Source: Pluralibacter gergoviae ATCC 33028 = NBRC 105706 (GTDB lineage: Bacteria > Pseudomonadota > Gammaproteobacteria > Enterobacterales > Enterobacteriaceae). Taken from it: 64,000 nucleotides of DNA. Shown here piece after piece: positions 28,711-40,005 of the stretch. The number at the start of each line of letters is the position of its first letter. Position 1 is the first letter of the stretch. Below the pieces are notes generated by a model. It had not been told where the DNA came from. It worked only from the letters and a program-made list of their open reading frames with translations, and made no database searches. The translations under genes were made by a program, and so were the position numbers. Where the stretch lies: the NCBI RefSeq assembly GCF_001598855.1, contig NZ_BCZS01000019.1, positions 23,433 to 87,432 of the forward strand, written 5' to 3'.

Positions 28711-29474
28711 GTCAGCCACTGTTATCGGTAAACGGCCTGATGATGCGCTTTGGCGGCCTGCTGGCGGTCAATAACGTCAATCTTGAGCTGCACCCGCAGG
28801 AGATCGTCTCCCTCATTGGCCCCAACGGCGCGGGAAAAACCACGGTCTTCAACTGCCTGACCGGCTTCTATAAGCCTACCGGCGGCACTATCCAGCTGCG
28901 CGATCAGCAGCTTGCGGGCCTGTCGGGCCAGCAGATCGCCCGCATGGGCGTGGTGCGCACCTTCCAGCACGTGCGGCTGTTCCGCGAAATGACGGTGATC
29001 GAGAACCTGCTGGTCGCCCAGCACCAGCAGCTGAAAACCGGCGTCTTCTCCGGGCTGCTGAAAACCCCGGCGTTTCGTCAGGCCCAGAGCGACGCGCTGG
29101 ACCGCGCCGCGACCTGGCTGGACCGCATCGGCCTGCTGGCGCACGCCAACCGGCAGGCCAGCAACCTCGCCTACGGCGACCAGCGCAGGCTGGAGATCGC
29201 CCGCTGCATGGTGACTCAGCCGGAAATTCTGATGCTCGACGAGCCGGCGGCCGGTCTCAACCCGAAGGAAACCAAGGAGCTGGACGAGCTGATCGCCGAA
29301 CTGCGCAGCCACCACAACACCACCATCCTGCTGATCGAGCACGATATGAAGCTGGTAATGGGGATCTCCGACCGCATCTACGTGGTCAACCAGGGCACGC
29401 CGCTGGCAAACGGCACGCCGGAGGAGATCCGCAACAATCCTGACGTCATTCGCGCCTATCTCGGAGAGGCATAA
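28707..29474 (+). CDS. livG: Branched-chain amino acid ABC ATPase LivG
   Basis: 255 residues. Walker [10 protein letters not shown], a signature-like [14 protein letters not shown] and Walker [12 protein letters not shown] are visible. The LAYGDQ form of the signature is normal in LivG. It powers import together with LivF, which begins one base after its stop. Confidence 0.96.
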   Translation: MSQPLLSVNGLMMRFGGLLAVNNVNLELHPQEIVSLIGPNGAGKTTVFNCLTGFYKPTGGTIQLRDQQLAGLSGQQIARMGVVRTFQHVRLFREMTVIENLLVAQHQQLKTGVFSGLLKTPAFRQAQSDALDRAATWLDRIGLLAHANRQASNLAYGDQRRLEIARCMVTQPEILMLDEPAAGLNPKETKELDELIAELRSHHNTTILLIEHDMKLVMGISDRIYVVNQGTPLANGTPEEIRNNPDVIRAYLGEA

Positions 29475-29475
29475 G

Positions 29476-30189
29476 ATGGAAAAAGTAATGTTGTCTTTTG
29501 ACAAGGTCAGCGCGCACTACGGCAAAATTCAGGCGCTGCACGAGGTGAGCCTGCACATCAAGCAGGGCGAGATAGTTACCCTGATCGGCGCCAACGGCGC
29601 CGGTAAAACCACGCTGCTCGGCACGCTGTGCGGCGATCCGCGCGCCAGCAGCGGGCGGGTGGTGTTTGATGACAAGGATATTACCGACTGGCAGACCGCG
29701 AAAATCATGCGCGAGGCGGTGGCGATCGTGCCGGAGGGCCGCCGCGTCTTCTCCCGCATGACCGTCGACGAAAACCTGGCGATGGGCGGCTTTTTTGCCG
29801 ACCGCAGCCAGTTTCAGACGCGCATTAAGTGGGTCTACGAGCTGTTCCCGCGCCTGTGGGAGCGCCGCGTGCAGCGGGCGGGCACCATGTCCGGCGGCGA
29901 GCAGCAGATGCTGGCGATCGGCCGCGCGCTGATGAGCCAGCCGCGCCTGCTGCTGCTGGATGAGCCTTCGCTCGGCCTGGCGCCGATCATCATCCAGCAG
30001 ATCTTCGACACCATCGAACAGCTGCGCAAAGAGGGGATGACCATCTTCCTCGTCGAGCAGAACGCTAACCAGGCGCTGAAGCTCGCCGACCGCGGCTACG
30101 TGCTGGAAAACGGCCGCGTGGTGCTGGAAGATACCGGCGCGCGGCTTCTGGCCAATGAGGCGGTGCGCAGCGCCTATCTGGGCGGTTAA
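29476..30189 (+). CDS. livF: Branched-chain amino acid ABC ATPase LivF
   Basis: 237 residues, the E. coli length. Walker A GANGAGKTT, signature MSGGEQQMLAIGRA and Walker B LLLDEPSLGL are present. It is last in livKHMGF and is followed by a strong terminator. Confidence 0.96.
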   Translation: MEKVMLSFDKVSAHYGKIQALHEVSLHIKQGEIVTLIGANGAGKTTLLGTLCGDPRASSGRVVFDDKDITDWQTAKIMREAVAIVPEGRRVFSRMTVDENLAMGGFFADRSQFQTRIKWVYELFPRLWERRVQRAGTMSGGEQQMLAIGRALMSQPRLLLLDEPSLGLAPIIIQQIFDTIEQLRKEGMTIFLVEQNANQALKLADRGYVLENGRVVLEDTGARLLANEAVRSAYLGG

Positions 30190-30199
30190 TCTTGCTTTA

Positions 30200-30225
30200 C
30201 CGGCGGCGCCCTGCCGCCGGTTTCT
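30200..30225 (+). terminator. livKHMGF terminator
   Basis: CCGGCGGC (30200-30207) and GCCGCCGG (30213-30220) around GCCCT, then TTTCT. Confidence 0.8.
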
Positions 30226-30275
30226 CCCTTTCCCGTGCCGCACCTCTCATTTCTCCCTCCCCGCATCGTCATCCT

Positions 30276-30293
30276 CTTGTCATCGCCCTGACC
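30276..30293 (+). promoter_or_regulatory. Putative Pho box of ugpB
   Basis: CTTGTCATCGCCCTGACC resembles two CTGTCAT half sites 11 bp apart. The sequence and the surrounding AT-rich stretch to 30355 align by eye with the E. coli ugpB promoter, which PhoB activates in phosphate starvation. Degenerate, so only moderately sure. Confidence 0.55.
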
Positions 30294-30412
30294 CGTTACT
30301 ATCTTTTTGTTGTAACAAAAATGTTATTTTTCTGTAATTCGAACATGTCATGTTAGCCCGCGAACATAAAATGCGTGAAATCGCTCATCCGGAACAACAA
30401 GAGAGATAACCG

Positions 30413-31729
30413 ATGATATCGTTACGACATACAGCTTTAGGCGTTGCGCTGGCGCTCTCCTTTACAGGCCAGGCGCTGGCCGTCACCACCATCCCATTCT
30501 GGCACTCTATGGAAGGCGAGCTGGGTAAAGAAGTTGATTCCCTGGCGCAGCGCTTCAACGACGCCAATCCGGATTACAAAGTTGTTCCGGTATATAAAGG
30601 CAACTACGAACAGAACCTGGCCGCCGGGATCGCCGCCTTCCGCACCGGCAATGCGCCGGCGATTTTACAGGTGTATGAAGTGGGCACCGCCACCATGATG
30701 GCCTCGAAGGCGATCAAGCCGGTGTATCAGGTGTTCAGCGACGCGGGGATTGCCTTCGATGAGAAGCAGTTCGTGCCGACCGTCTCCGGCTACTACACCG
30801 ACGCCAAAACCGGCCACCTGCTGAGCCAGCCGTTCAACAGCTCCACGCCGGTGCTCTACTACAACAAAGACGCGTTTAAGAAAGCGGGCCTCGATCCGGA
30901 GCAGCCGCCGAAAACCTGGCAGGAACTGGCAGCAGACACCGCGAAGCTCAAGGCCGCCGGGATGAAGTGCGGCTACGCCAGCGGCTGGCAGGGCTGGATC
31001 CAGCTGGAGAACTTCAGCGCCTGGAACGGTCTGCCGTTCGCCAGCAAAAACAACGGCTTTGACGGGACCGACGCGACGCTTGAATTTAATAAGCCGGAGC
31101 AGGTGAAGCACATCGCCCTGCTGGAGGCGATGAACAAGAAGGGCGACTTCAGCTACTTCGGCCGCAAGGATGAATCCACCGAGAAGTTCTACAGCGGCGA
31201 CTGCGCCATCACCACCGCCTCTTCCGGCTCGCTGGCGGACATTCGCCAGTACGCCAAATTTAACTACGGCGTCGGCATGATGCCTTACGATGCCGACATT
31301 AAGGGCGCGCCGCAGAATGCAATCATCGGCGGCGCCAGCCTGTGGGTGATGGGCGGTAAGGATAAAGAGACCTATACCGGCGTGGCGAAGTTCCTCGAAT
31401 TCCTGACTAAACCGGAAATCGCCGCCGAGTGGCACCAGAAGACCGGCTATCTGCCGATCACCACCGCCGCCTACGACCTGACCCGCCAGCAGGGCTTCTA
31501 CGACAAAAATCCGGGCGCCGATATCGCCACCCGCCAGATGCTGAACAAGCCGCCGCTGGCGTTCACCAAAGGGCTGCGGCTGGGCAATATGCCGCAGATC
31601 CGCACCATCGTGGACGAGGAGCTGGAGTCGGTGTGGACCGGCAAGAAGACGCCGCAGCAGGCGCTGGACAGCGCGGTTGAGCGCGGGGACCAGCTGCTGA
31701 GGCGCTTTGAGAAAGCCACCAAACCTTAA
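30413..31729 (+). CDS. ugpB: sn-glycerol-3-phosphate-binding protein UgpB
   Basis: 438 residues (E. coli 438). A Sec signal peptide ends near TGQALA; the mature part begins [19 protein letters not shown]. It binds glycerol-3-phosphate and its diesters in the periplasm for the UgpAEC transporter. GAGAG and GATAACC precede the ATG. A terminator follows, so the downstream genes are expected at lower level. Confidence 0.96.
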   Translation: MISLRHTALGVALALSFTGQALAVTTIPFWHSMEGELGKEVDSLAQRFNDANPDYKVVPVYKGNYEQNLAAGIAAFRTGNAPAILQVYEVGTATMMASKAIKPVYQVFSDAGIAFDEKQFVPTVSGYYTDAKTGHLLSQPFNSSTPVLYYNKDAFKKAGLDPEQPPKTWQELAADTAKLKAAGMKCGYASGWQGWIQLENFSAWNGLPFASKNNGFDGTDATLEFNKPEQVKHIALLEAMNKKGDFSYFGRKDESTEKFYSGDCAITTASSGSLADIRQYAKFNYGVGMMPYDADIKGAPQNAIIGGASLWVMGGKDKETYTGVAKFLEFLTKPEIAAEWHQKTGYLPITTAAYDLTRQQGFYDKNPGADIATRQMLNKPPLAFTKGLRLGNMPQIRTIVDEELESVWTGKKTPQQALDSAVERGDQLLRRFEKATKP

Positions 31730-31737
31730 CGTCTTTA

Positions 31738-31765
31738 CCCTCTCTCTTTCGGAGAGAGGGTTTTT
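31738..31765 (+). terminator. Terminator/attenuator between ugpB and ugpA
   Basis: CCCTCTCTC (31738-31746) and GAGAGAGGG (31752-31760) around TTTCG, followed by TTTTT. It is placed inside the operon and so probably lets only part of transcription reach ugpA. Confidence 0.85.
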
Positions 31766-31782
31766 AACACCAGAGTCGACCT

Positions 31783-32679
31783 ATGTCATCATCGTCCGAA
31801 TCGAGACCGGTATTCCGCTCGCGCTGGCTGCCCTATCTACTGGTCACGCCGCAGCTCATCATTACGGTTATTTTCTTTATCTGGCCCGCCGGCGAAGCCC
31901 TGTGGTACTCGGTGCAGAGCGTCGATCCCTTCGGCCTCTCCAGCGAGTTCGTCGGGCTGGACAACTTTAGCGGCCTGCTGCACGACACTTACTACCTGGA
32001 CGCCTTCTGGACCACCATCAAGTTCAGCGCCCTGGTGACCTTCAGCGGCCTGGCCGTCTCGCTGTTCTTTGCCGCGCTGGTCAACTACGTCATTCGCGGC
32101 AGCCGCCTGTACCAGACTCTGCTGCTGCTGCCCTACGCGGTGGCGCCGGCGGTGGCCGCCGTGCTGTGGATCTTCCTCTTCAACCCCGGCCGCGGGCTGA
32201 TCGCCCACTGGCTGGCGGAGGTGGGCTACGACTGGAACCACGCCCAGAACAGCGGCCAGGCGATGTTCCTGGTGGTGTTCGCCTCGGTGTGGAAGCAGAT
32301 AAGCTATAACTTCCTGTTCTTCTTCGCCGCCCTGCAGTCGATCCCGCCGTCGCTGCTGGAGGCGGCGGCCATCGACGGCGCCGGGCCGGTGCGGCGCTTC
32401 TTCGCCATCGCGCTGCCGCTGATCGCCCCGGTGAGCTTCTTTCTGCTGGTGGTCAACCTGGTGTACGCCTTCTTCGACACTTTCCCGGTGATCGATGCCG
32501 CTACCGGCGGCGGTCCGGTGCAGGCGACCACCACGCTTATCTATAAAATTTACCGCGAAGGCTTTGCCGGGCTGGATCTCTCCTCGTCGGCGGCGCAGTC
32601 GGTGGTGCTGATGTTCCTCGTCATCGTTCTGACCGTGGTGCAGTTCCGCTACGTGGAAAGTAAGGTGCGCTATCAATGA
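31783..32679 (+). CDS. ugpA: Glycerol-3-phosphate ABC permease UgpA
   Basis: 298 residues (E. coli 295) with six membrane segments. The EAA loop is [20 protein letters not shown]. It forms the channel with UgpE. The ribosome binding site is weak (GAGTCGACCT). The stop overlaps the ugpE start by ATGA. Confidence 0.95.
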   Translation: MSSSSESRPVFRSRWLPYLLVTPQLIITVIFFIWPAGEALWYSVQSVDPFGLSSEFVGLDNFSGLLHDTYYLDAFWTTIKFSALVTFSGLAVSLFFAALVNYVIRGSRLYQTLLLLPYAVAPAVAAVLWIFLFNPGRGLIAHWLAEVGYDWNHAQNSGQAMFLVVFASVWKQISYNFLFFFAALQSIPPSLLEAAAIDGAGPVRRFFAIALPLIAPVSFFLLVVNLVYAFFDTFPVIDAATGGGPVQATTTLIYKIYREGFAGLDLSSSAAQSVVLMFLVIVLTVVQFRYVESKVRYQ

Positions 32680-33539
32680 GCCAGAATAACCCGATGATTG
32701 AGCACCGCCCGGGCCTGACGTTGTTCAGCCACGTAATGCTGATCCTCGGCATCGCCGTGATCCTGTTTCCGCTGTACGTCGCCTTCGTGGCGGCGACGCT
32801 GGACAACAAGGCGGTGTTCGCCACGCCGATGACCCTGCTGCCGGGCACGCACCTGCTGGAGAATGTGAAAACCATCTGGACACAGGGCGTGGGGGCCAAC
32901 AGCGCGCCGTTCTGGCGGATGCTGCTCAACAGCGCCATCATGGCGCTGACCATTACCGTCGGCAAAATCAGCGTTTCGATGCTGTCGGCGTTCGCCATCG
33001 TCTGGTTCCGCTTCCCGCTGCGTAACCTGTTCTTCTGGATGATCTTTATCACCCTGATGCTGCCGGTGGAGGTGCGTATCTTCCCGACGGTAGAAGTGAT
33101 GGCGAACCTGCATATCCTCAACAGCTACACCGGCCTGACGCTGCCGCTGATGGCCTCGGCCACCGCCACCTTCCTGTTCCGCCAGTTCTTTATGACCCTG
33201 CCGGACGAGCTGATGGAGGCCGCGCGCATCGACGGCGCTTCGCCGATGCGCTTTTTCCGCGACATCGTGCTGCCGCTGTCGAAAACCAATCTCGCGGCGC
33301 TGTTTGTGATCATTTTTATCTACGGCTGGAACCAGTATCTGTGGCCGCTGCTGATCGTCACCGACGTCAATCTCGGCACCGCCGTGGCGGGTATTAAGGG
33401 CATGATCGCCACCGGCGAGGGCACGACGCAGTGGAATCAGGTGATGGCGGCGATGCTGCTGACCCTGATCCCGCCGGTGATTATCGTTTTAGCCATGCAG
33501 CGCGCGTTCGTGCGTGGCCTTGTGGACAGTGAGAAATAA
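32676..33539 (+). CDS. ugpE: Glycerol-3-phosphate ABC permease UgpE
   Basis: 287 residues from 32676; E. coli UgpE (281 aa) aligns from a Met six codons later (32694, [13 protein letters not shown]). The upstream ATG is kept because it overlaps the ugpA stop and has AAGGTG before it, while the inner one has no ribosome binding site. Six membrane segments; EAA loop [20 protein letters not shown]. Confidence 0.94.
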   Translation: MSQNNPMIEHRPGLTLFSHVMLILGIAVILFPLYVAFVAATLDNKAVFATPMTLLPGTHLLENVKTIWTQGVGANSAPFWRMLLNSAIMALTITVGKISVSMLSAFAIVWFRFPLRNLFFWMIFITLMLPVEVRIFPTVEVMANLHILNSYTGLTLPLMASATATFLFRQFFMTLPDELMEAARIDGASPMRFFRDIVLPLSKTNLAALFVIIFIYGWNQYLWPLLIVTDVNLGTAVAGIKGMIATGEGTTQWNQVMAAMLLTLIPPVIIVLAMQRAFVRGLVDSEK

Positions 33540-33540
33540 G

Positions 33541-34607
<1,067 letters not shown>

Positions 34608-34611
<4 letters not shown>

Positions 34612-35348
34612 ACAACTGGCCCTATCCCCGCATCGTCGCCCACCGCGGCGGCGGCAAGCGGGCGCCGGAGAACACCCTTGCGGCAATTGACGTCGGGGCG
34701 CGCTACGGCCACACCATGATCGAATTTGATGCCAAGCTGTCAAAAGACGGGCAGATCTTTCTGCTGCACGATGACAACCTGGAGCGCACCAGCAACGGCT
34801 GGGGCGTGGCGGGGGAACTGACCTGGGATGAACTGCTGCGCGTTGATGCCGGCAGCTGGTTCAGCGGCGAGTTTAAGGGCGAGAAGCTGCCCCTGCTGTC
34901 CGACGTCGCCGACCGCTGCCGCGAACACGATATGATGGCGAATATTGAAATTAAGCCGACCACCGGCAGCGGCCCGCTGACCGGGAAAACCGTGGCGCTG
35001 GCGGCGAGCGAGCTGTGGCAGGGGATGACGCCGCCGCTGCTCTCTTCCTTTGAAATCGACGCCCTTGAGGCAGCGCAGCAGGCCGCTCCGGCGCTGCCGC
35101 GCGGGCTGCTGCTCGACGATTGGCGCGAGGACTGGCAGGCGCTGACGGCGCGTCTGGGCTGCGTCTCAATTCATCTTAATCATAAGCTGCTGGACGAGGC
35201 TCGGGTGAAGATGCTGAAGGCGGCCGGGCTGCACATCCTGGTTTATACGGTCAACAAGCCCCAGCGGGCGGCGGAGCTGCTGCGCTGGGGCGTGGACTGC
35301 ATCTGCACCGATGCGATTGACGTTATCGGCCCGGACTTTCAGCCTTAA
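34608..35348 (+). CDS. ugpQ: Glycerophosphodiester phosphodiesterase, cytoplasmic
   Basis: 246 residues (E. coli 247). The GDPD motifs [12 protein letters not shown] and [20 protein letters not shown] are intact. It splits glycerophosphodiesters entering through Ugp into glycerol-3-phosphate and an alcohol. Last gene of ugpBAECQ; its stop overlaps the convergent yhhA stop by 4 bp. Confidence 0.96.
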
Positions 35349-35698
35349 TAGCGGCTGCTGCTCGATGAAGAGCGCAGCATATCGCCGTTCTGCGGGCGGC
35401 TGTTGAGCATGCTGCCGCTATTGTTCGGCAGCATCTGGCCGCCGGGCTGGGCGCGCTGAATGCTCTGCTGCTGATTGTCCAGCTGGGTGCGCATCTCCAG
35501 GCGCTGCTGCCGGGACTGGTTCTGCAGCTGTTGGTTCAGGTTGCTCTGCTGCTGGATCTGCCGGGTCTGCATCTCATTCTGCAGCCGCTGCTGGCTGCGG
35601 ATCTGATAGCCGGGCTGATTGGGGTTGTTGGTCGGATTCAGGGGCTGCGCCAGGGTGACAAAAGGCACCAGCGCCGCCAGCCATAATAGCTTTTTCAT
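35345..35698 (-). CDS. yhhA: DUF2756 family exported protein YhhA
   Basis: 117 residues from [19 protein letters not shown], a Sec signal peptide. The mature part is dominated by Gln, Asn, Arg and Ser ([26 protein letters not shown]), probably an extended or coiled helix. It matches the position and composition of E. coli YhhA, of unknown function. The start at 35698 is set by a GGAGG Shine-Dalgarno 8 nt upstream. The frame stays open further upstream through four tandem repeats, but the signal peptide would then be internal. Confidence 0.85.
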   Translation of the reverse strand: MKKLLWLAALVPFVTLAQPLNPTNNPNQPGYQIRSQQRLQNEMQTRQIQQQSNLNQQLQNQSRQQRLEMRTQLDNQQQSIQRAQPGGQMLPNNSGSMLNSRPQNGDMLRSSSSSSRY

Positions 35699-35710
35699 CT
35701 CATTATCCTC

Positions 35711-35782
35711 CGCTGAAGGCTTATATAACGCTGAAGGCTCATTTAACGCTGAAGGCTTATTTAACGCTGAAGGCTCCATTAA
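35711..35782 (-). repeat. Four 18-bp tandem repeats upstream of yhhA
   Basis: Four head-to-tail units at 35711-35728, 35729-35746, 35747-35764 and 35765-35782. All share CGCTGAAGGCT (plus strand) and end in TAA or ATTAA; units differ at up to four bases. They begin 12 bp before the yhhA start and fill its leader or promoter. As 18 bp is six codons, the upstream reading frame stays open through any unit number. Confidence 0.95.
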
Positions 35783-35872
35783 GTTTACGCCCAATCCGCC
35801 ATTCCGGTGATTTTTTCAGAGTTGTGAACCAGGCTTAAGCAGCAGCACTCATCCTTTTTACGGAGAATAACA

Positions 35873-37612
<1,740 letters not shown>

Positions 37613-37619
37613 CGATTCG

Positions 37620-37641
37620 CCCGCTCCCGGCGGGGAGCGGG
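37620..37641. terminator. Hairpin between ggt and yhhY
   Basis: CCCGCTCCC (37620-37628) pairs with GGGAGCGGG (37633-37641). It sits between the convergent ggt and yhhY stops and probably serves both, though the T runs are short. Confidence 0.6.
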
Positions 37642-37647
37642 CGGCAG

Positions 37648-38136
37648 TTACTTCACGCGCGCCATGTAGTAGGCATCGACGTATTGGCCGTTGCGCAGGG
37701 CGTACTTTCTGCCGGTGCCCTCGATTTCAAAGCCGTGCTTGCGGTAGACGGCGATGGCCGGTTCGTTATCGACAAAAACGGTCAGTTCGATGCGGTCCAC
37801 GCGCAGCCAGTTGTCGCACATATCGGTCATGGTGCGGATCAGCGCGCTGGCCACGCCGCGATTCTGCCAGCGGGCGTCGACGCAAATGCCGAAGTCGGCC
37901 ACGTGGCTGCGGCGCGGGCGTTGTGCCACATCAATGACCAGGTGCCCGACAACGATATCGTCAATACAGGCCACCAGCTGCTTAACGCCGGGCCTGTCGG
38001 TTAGCCGCTCGTTCCACATCTGCTCAGAGGGATGAGGCACCTGTAGGGTGTTGTGGTACACCTGCGGCTGGGCGTGGATCTGGCGAATGGACTCAAAGTC
38101 CTTAGTCTCAGCATGGCGTATCACTATCTCACTCAT
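37648..38136 (-). CDS. yhhY: GNAT family N-acetyltransferase YhhY
   Basis: 162 residues, the E. coli length. The acetyl-CoA loop is ARWQNRGVASALIRTM, followed by the beta-bulge region IELTVFVDNEPAIAVYRKHGF typical of GNAT enzymes. E. coli YhhY acetylates some free amino acids, including methionine and phenylalanine. It is divergent from ryhB. Confidence 0.93.
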   Translation of the reverse strand: MSEIVIRHAETKDFESIRQIHAQPQVYHNTLQVPHPSEQMWNERLTDRPGVKQLVACIDDIVVGHLVIDVAQRPRRSHVADFGICVDARWQNRGVASALIRTMTDMCDNWLRVDRIELTVFVDNEPAIAVYRKHGFEIEGTGRKYALRNGQYVDAYYMARVK

Positions 38137-38237
38137 TCCTCATCTCCTTCAGGGGCAATCATCCTCTTTACCTTCTCCGAGAGGCAAAAGTTCGTCAACC
38201 GCTGTTTTTTAGAAAAAATAAGTAGACAAGTGCGAAT

Positions 38238-38256
38238 GATAATGATTATTATTGCC
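38238..38256. promoter_or_regulatory. Fur box over the ryhB promoter
   Basis: GATAATGATTATTATTGCC matches the 19-bp Fur consensus at most positions. It overlaps the ryhB -10 element TATTAT (38247-38252), with a -35-like TAGACA at 38223-38228. Fur with iron would block ryhB. Confidence 0.9.
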
Positions 38257-38258
38257 AT

Positions 38259-38356
38259 GCATTCAGGGAGACCCCTGCGGTGAACCTGAAAGCACGACAT
38301 TGCTCACATTGCTTCCAGTATTACTTTTATAGCCAGCCGGGTGCTGGCTTTTTTTT
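38259..38356 (+). ncRNA. ryhB: Small RNA RyhB
   Basis: The core GAACCTGAAAGCACGACATT and the following GCTCACATTGCTTCCAGTATT are the same as E. coli RyhB, and the 3' hairpin AGCCAGC/GCTGGCT (38331-38337 and 38343-38349) with a T run closes it. RyhB, with Hfq, lowers synthesis of iron-using proteins when iron is scarce. It lies next to yhhY, as in E. coli. Compared with E. coli (from memory) four extra bases, TTAT, stand between ATTACTT and the terminator, giving about 98 nt. Confidence 0.95.
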
Positions 38357-38365
38357 ATCTGCGAT

Positions 38366-38992
38366 TCAGGCTTCCTGAACCACGGCCTCTTTTTCACTGA
38401 CCATCTCCACCACGTTGTCGGCCGCTTCCGCGACGGTTTCCGCCTGACCGCTGAACGTGCCGCCGCGCTTGATTGCCAGGGAGCGGTAGGCGATAGCGCC
38501 GGTGATGTTGCCGTGTTCCTGAATATCGATGGTCTCGGCCCGGCACTGGCCGAGCACGGCGCCGTCGATCACCAGCTCTCTGGCCATAATATTGCCCTCG
38601 ACGTAGCCGCTGCGCATAATTTTCACCATGCCGTCCGCCGCCTCGATATTGCCGTAGACCCTGCCGTGAATATAGAGCGTGCCGGTAGCGCTGATATTGC
38701 CGTCGAAGCGCACGTCGCCGGCAATCACCGTATTTGCCTGCGGGGATTCAGCGGCATCGGGCGTTTTGGCGACGGGCAGCGGCGGCGCAGCGGTTATTTT
38801 CTCGATCCTGGCGCTATTTTTCTCTTTTCCAAACATGGCGGTAATGTCCCTCTTTACGAAATGAAGCAGCAACAGCAGCGCTGCGAATATGGATACCAGC
38901 AGGGCCGTGCGGTCCCACTGACACAGCCACAAAATAAGCGAAGTCAGCCACAGCACCAGGGCTGCGTTAAGCGAAAGGTAGGGTAAATACAT
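38366..38992 (-). CDS. Membrane-anchored bactofilin (polymer-forming cytoskeletal protein)
   Basis: 208 residues. Two hydrophobic helices (about 5-23 and 29-46) precede a linker rich in Ala and Pro and a bactofilin/DUF583 beta-helix domain (about 88-180) with repeats such as GDVRFDGNISATGTLYIHGR and GYVEGNIMARELVIDGAVLG. Bactofilins polymerise without nucleotide and scaffold envelope processes in other bacteria; no role can be assigned here. GGAGAC precedes the ATG. It converges with ryhB, 9 bp from its end, in the place of E. coli yhhX. Confidence 0.88.
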   Translation of the reverse strand: MYLPYLSLNAALVLWLTSLILWLCQWDRTALLVSIFAALLLLLHFVKRDITAMFGKEKNSARIEKITAAPPLPVAKTPDAAESPQANTVIAGDVRFDGNISATGTLYIHGRVYGNIEAADGMVKIMRSGYVEGNIMARELVIDGAVLGQCRAETIDIQEHGNITGAIAYRSLAIKRGGTFSGQAETVAEAADNVVEMVSEKEAVVQEA

Positions 38993-39129
38993 GTTGAGTC
39001 TCCGCTTTCCATAGCGGGCTGATTATCCCACTCCGACCCGCCGCGCGTAAATTCATAAACCGTACGCAGAGCGCCATTCTGGGATGTGAGTCCTAATCCG
39101 TACCTTTCATAAATTTTGAACAGAGCCAT
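38944..39129 (-). CDS. Possible small protein upstream of the bactofilin
   Basis: A 61-codon frame starting MALFKIYERYGLGLTSQNG with GAGGGTGA about 8 nt before the ATG. It overlaps the first 49 bp of the bactofilin gene in another frame. No family is recognised. It may be a real small protein or coupled leader, or chance; the ribosome binding site is the only support. Confidence 0.3.
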   Translation of the reverse strand: MALFKIYERYGLGLTSQNGALRTVYEFTRGGSEWDNQPAMESGDSTCIYPTFRLTQPWCCG

Positions 39130-39204
39130 CAATAATCACCCTCTATCATCGGCGCCTGTTCCGGTCCACACTACTCCTATCGCAAACGAACGGGAGTAAA
39201 CATC

Positions 39205-39900
39205 ATGATCTACTTACGCAAAGCCAACGACCGCGGCCACGCAAACCACGGCTGGCTGAACTCCTGGCACACGTTCTCTTTCGCTGACTACTACGATGCC
39301 AACTTTATGGGGTTCTCTGCGCTGCGGGTAATCAATGATGACGTGATTGATGCCGGGCAGGGCTTCGGTACGCATCCCCATAAAGATATGGAGATCCTGA
39401 CCTACGTGCTGGAAGGCGCCGTGGCGCATAAAGACAGCATGGGTAATGAAGAGCAGGTTCCCGCCGGCGAGTTTCAGATAATGAGCGCCGGGACCGGTAT
39501 CCGCCACTCGGAGTACAACCCGAGCAGCACCAGCCCGCTGCACCTGTATCAGATCTGGATCATCCCGGAAGAGAAGGGCATTACGCCGCGCTACGAGCAG
39601 CGCCGCTTTGACGCCGTTCAGGGCAAACAGCTGGTGCTGTCGCCGGACGCGCGCGAAGGCTCGCTGAAGGTCTATCAGGACATGTGCCTCTACCGCTGGG
39701 CGCTGCTGAAAGAGGAGCAGTCGGTGCATCAGATCGCTGCGGATCGCAAAGTCTGGATCCAGGTCGTTAAGGGCGAGGTGGCGATCAACGGCACCAAAGC
39801 CAGCACCGGCGACGGCCTGGCCATCTGGGACGAGCAGGCTATCTCCGTGCACGCCGACGGCGAGGCCGAGATTTTGCTCTTCGATCTGCCGCCGGTTTGA
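39205..39900 (+). CDS. yhhW: Pirin-like quercetin 2,3-dioxygenase YhhW
   Basis: 231 residues, the E. coli length. A bicupin whose metal ligands His57, His59 (THPHKDME), His101 and Glu103 (GIRHSEYN) are all present. The E. coli protein has quercetinase activity; the physiological role is unclear. GGGAG precedes the ATG. It is followed by a strong terminator and gntR. Confidence 0.95.
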   Translation: MIYLRKANDRGHANHGWLNSWHTFSFADYYDANFMGFSALRVINDDVIDAGQGFGTHPHKDMEILTYVLEGAVAHKDSMGNEEQVPAGEFQIMSAGTGIRHSEYNPSSTSPLHLYQIWIIPEEKGITPRYEQRRFDAVQGKQLVLSPDAREGSLKVYQDMCLYRWALLKEEQSVHQIAADRKVWIQVVKGEVAINGTKASTGDGLAIWDEQAISVHADGEAEILLFDLPPV

Positions 39901-39921
39901 TCCGGAATAAATAATTTATCC

Positions 39922-39952
39922 AACCTTCCCGCTTAAACGGGAAGGTTTTTTC
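39922..39952 (+). terminator. yhhW terminator
   Basis: AACCTTCCCG (39922-39931) and CGGGAAGGTT (39938-39947) around CTTAAA, followed by TTTT. Confidence 0.93.
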
Positions 39953-40005
39953 ACGTCCGTGATAGACTCAGGCGTAATGTCTCCCTGGTTATCCTTTGCA
40001 GGACA

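Noticed and set aside
27328..28719. A 463-codon frame opposite livM
   Set aside because: Gln/His/Arg-rich shadow of a GC-rich membrane protein gene.
35345..35794. Longer yhhA start including the tandem repeats
   Set aside because: The GGAGG Shine-Dalgarno and a proper signal peptide both point to 35698; an upstream start would bury the signal peptide.
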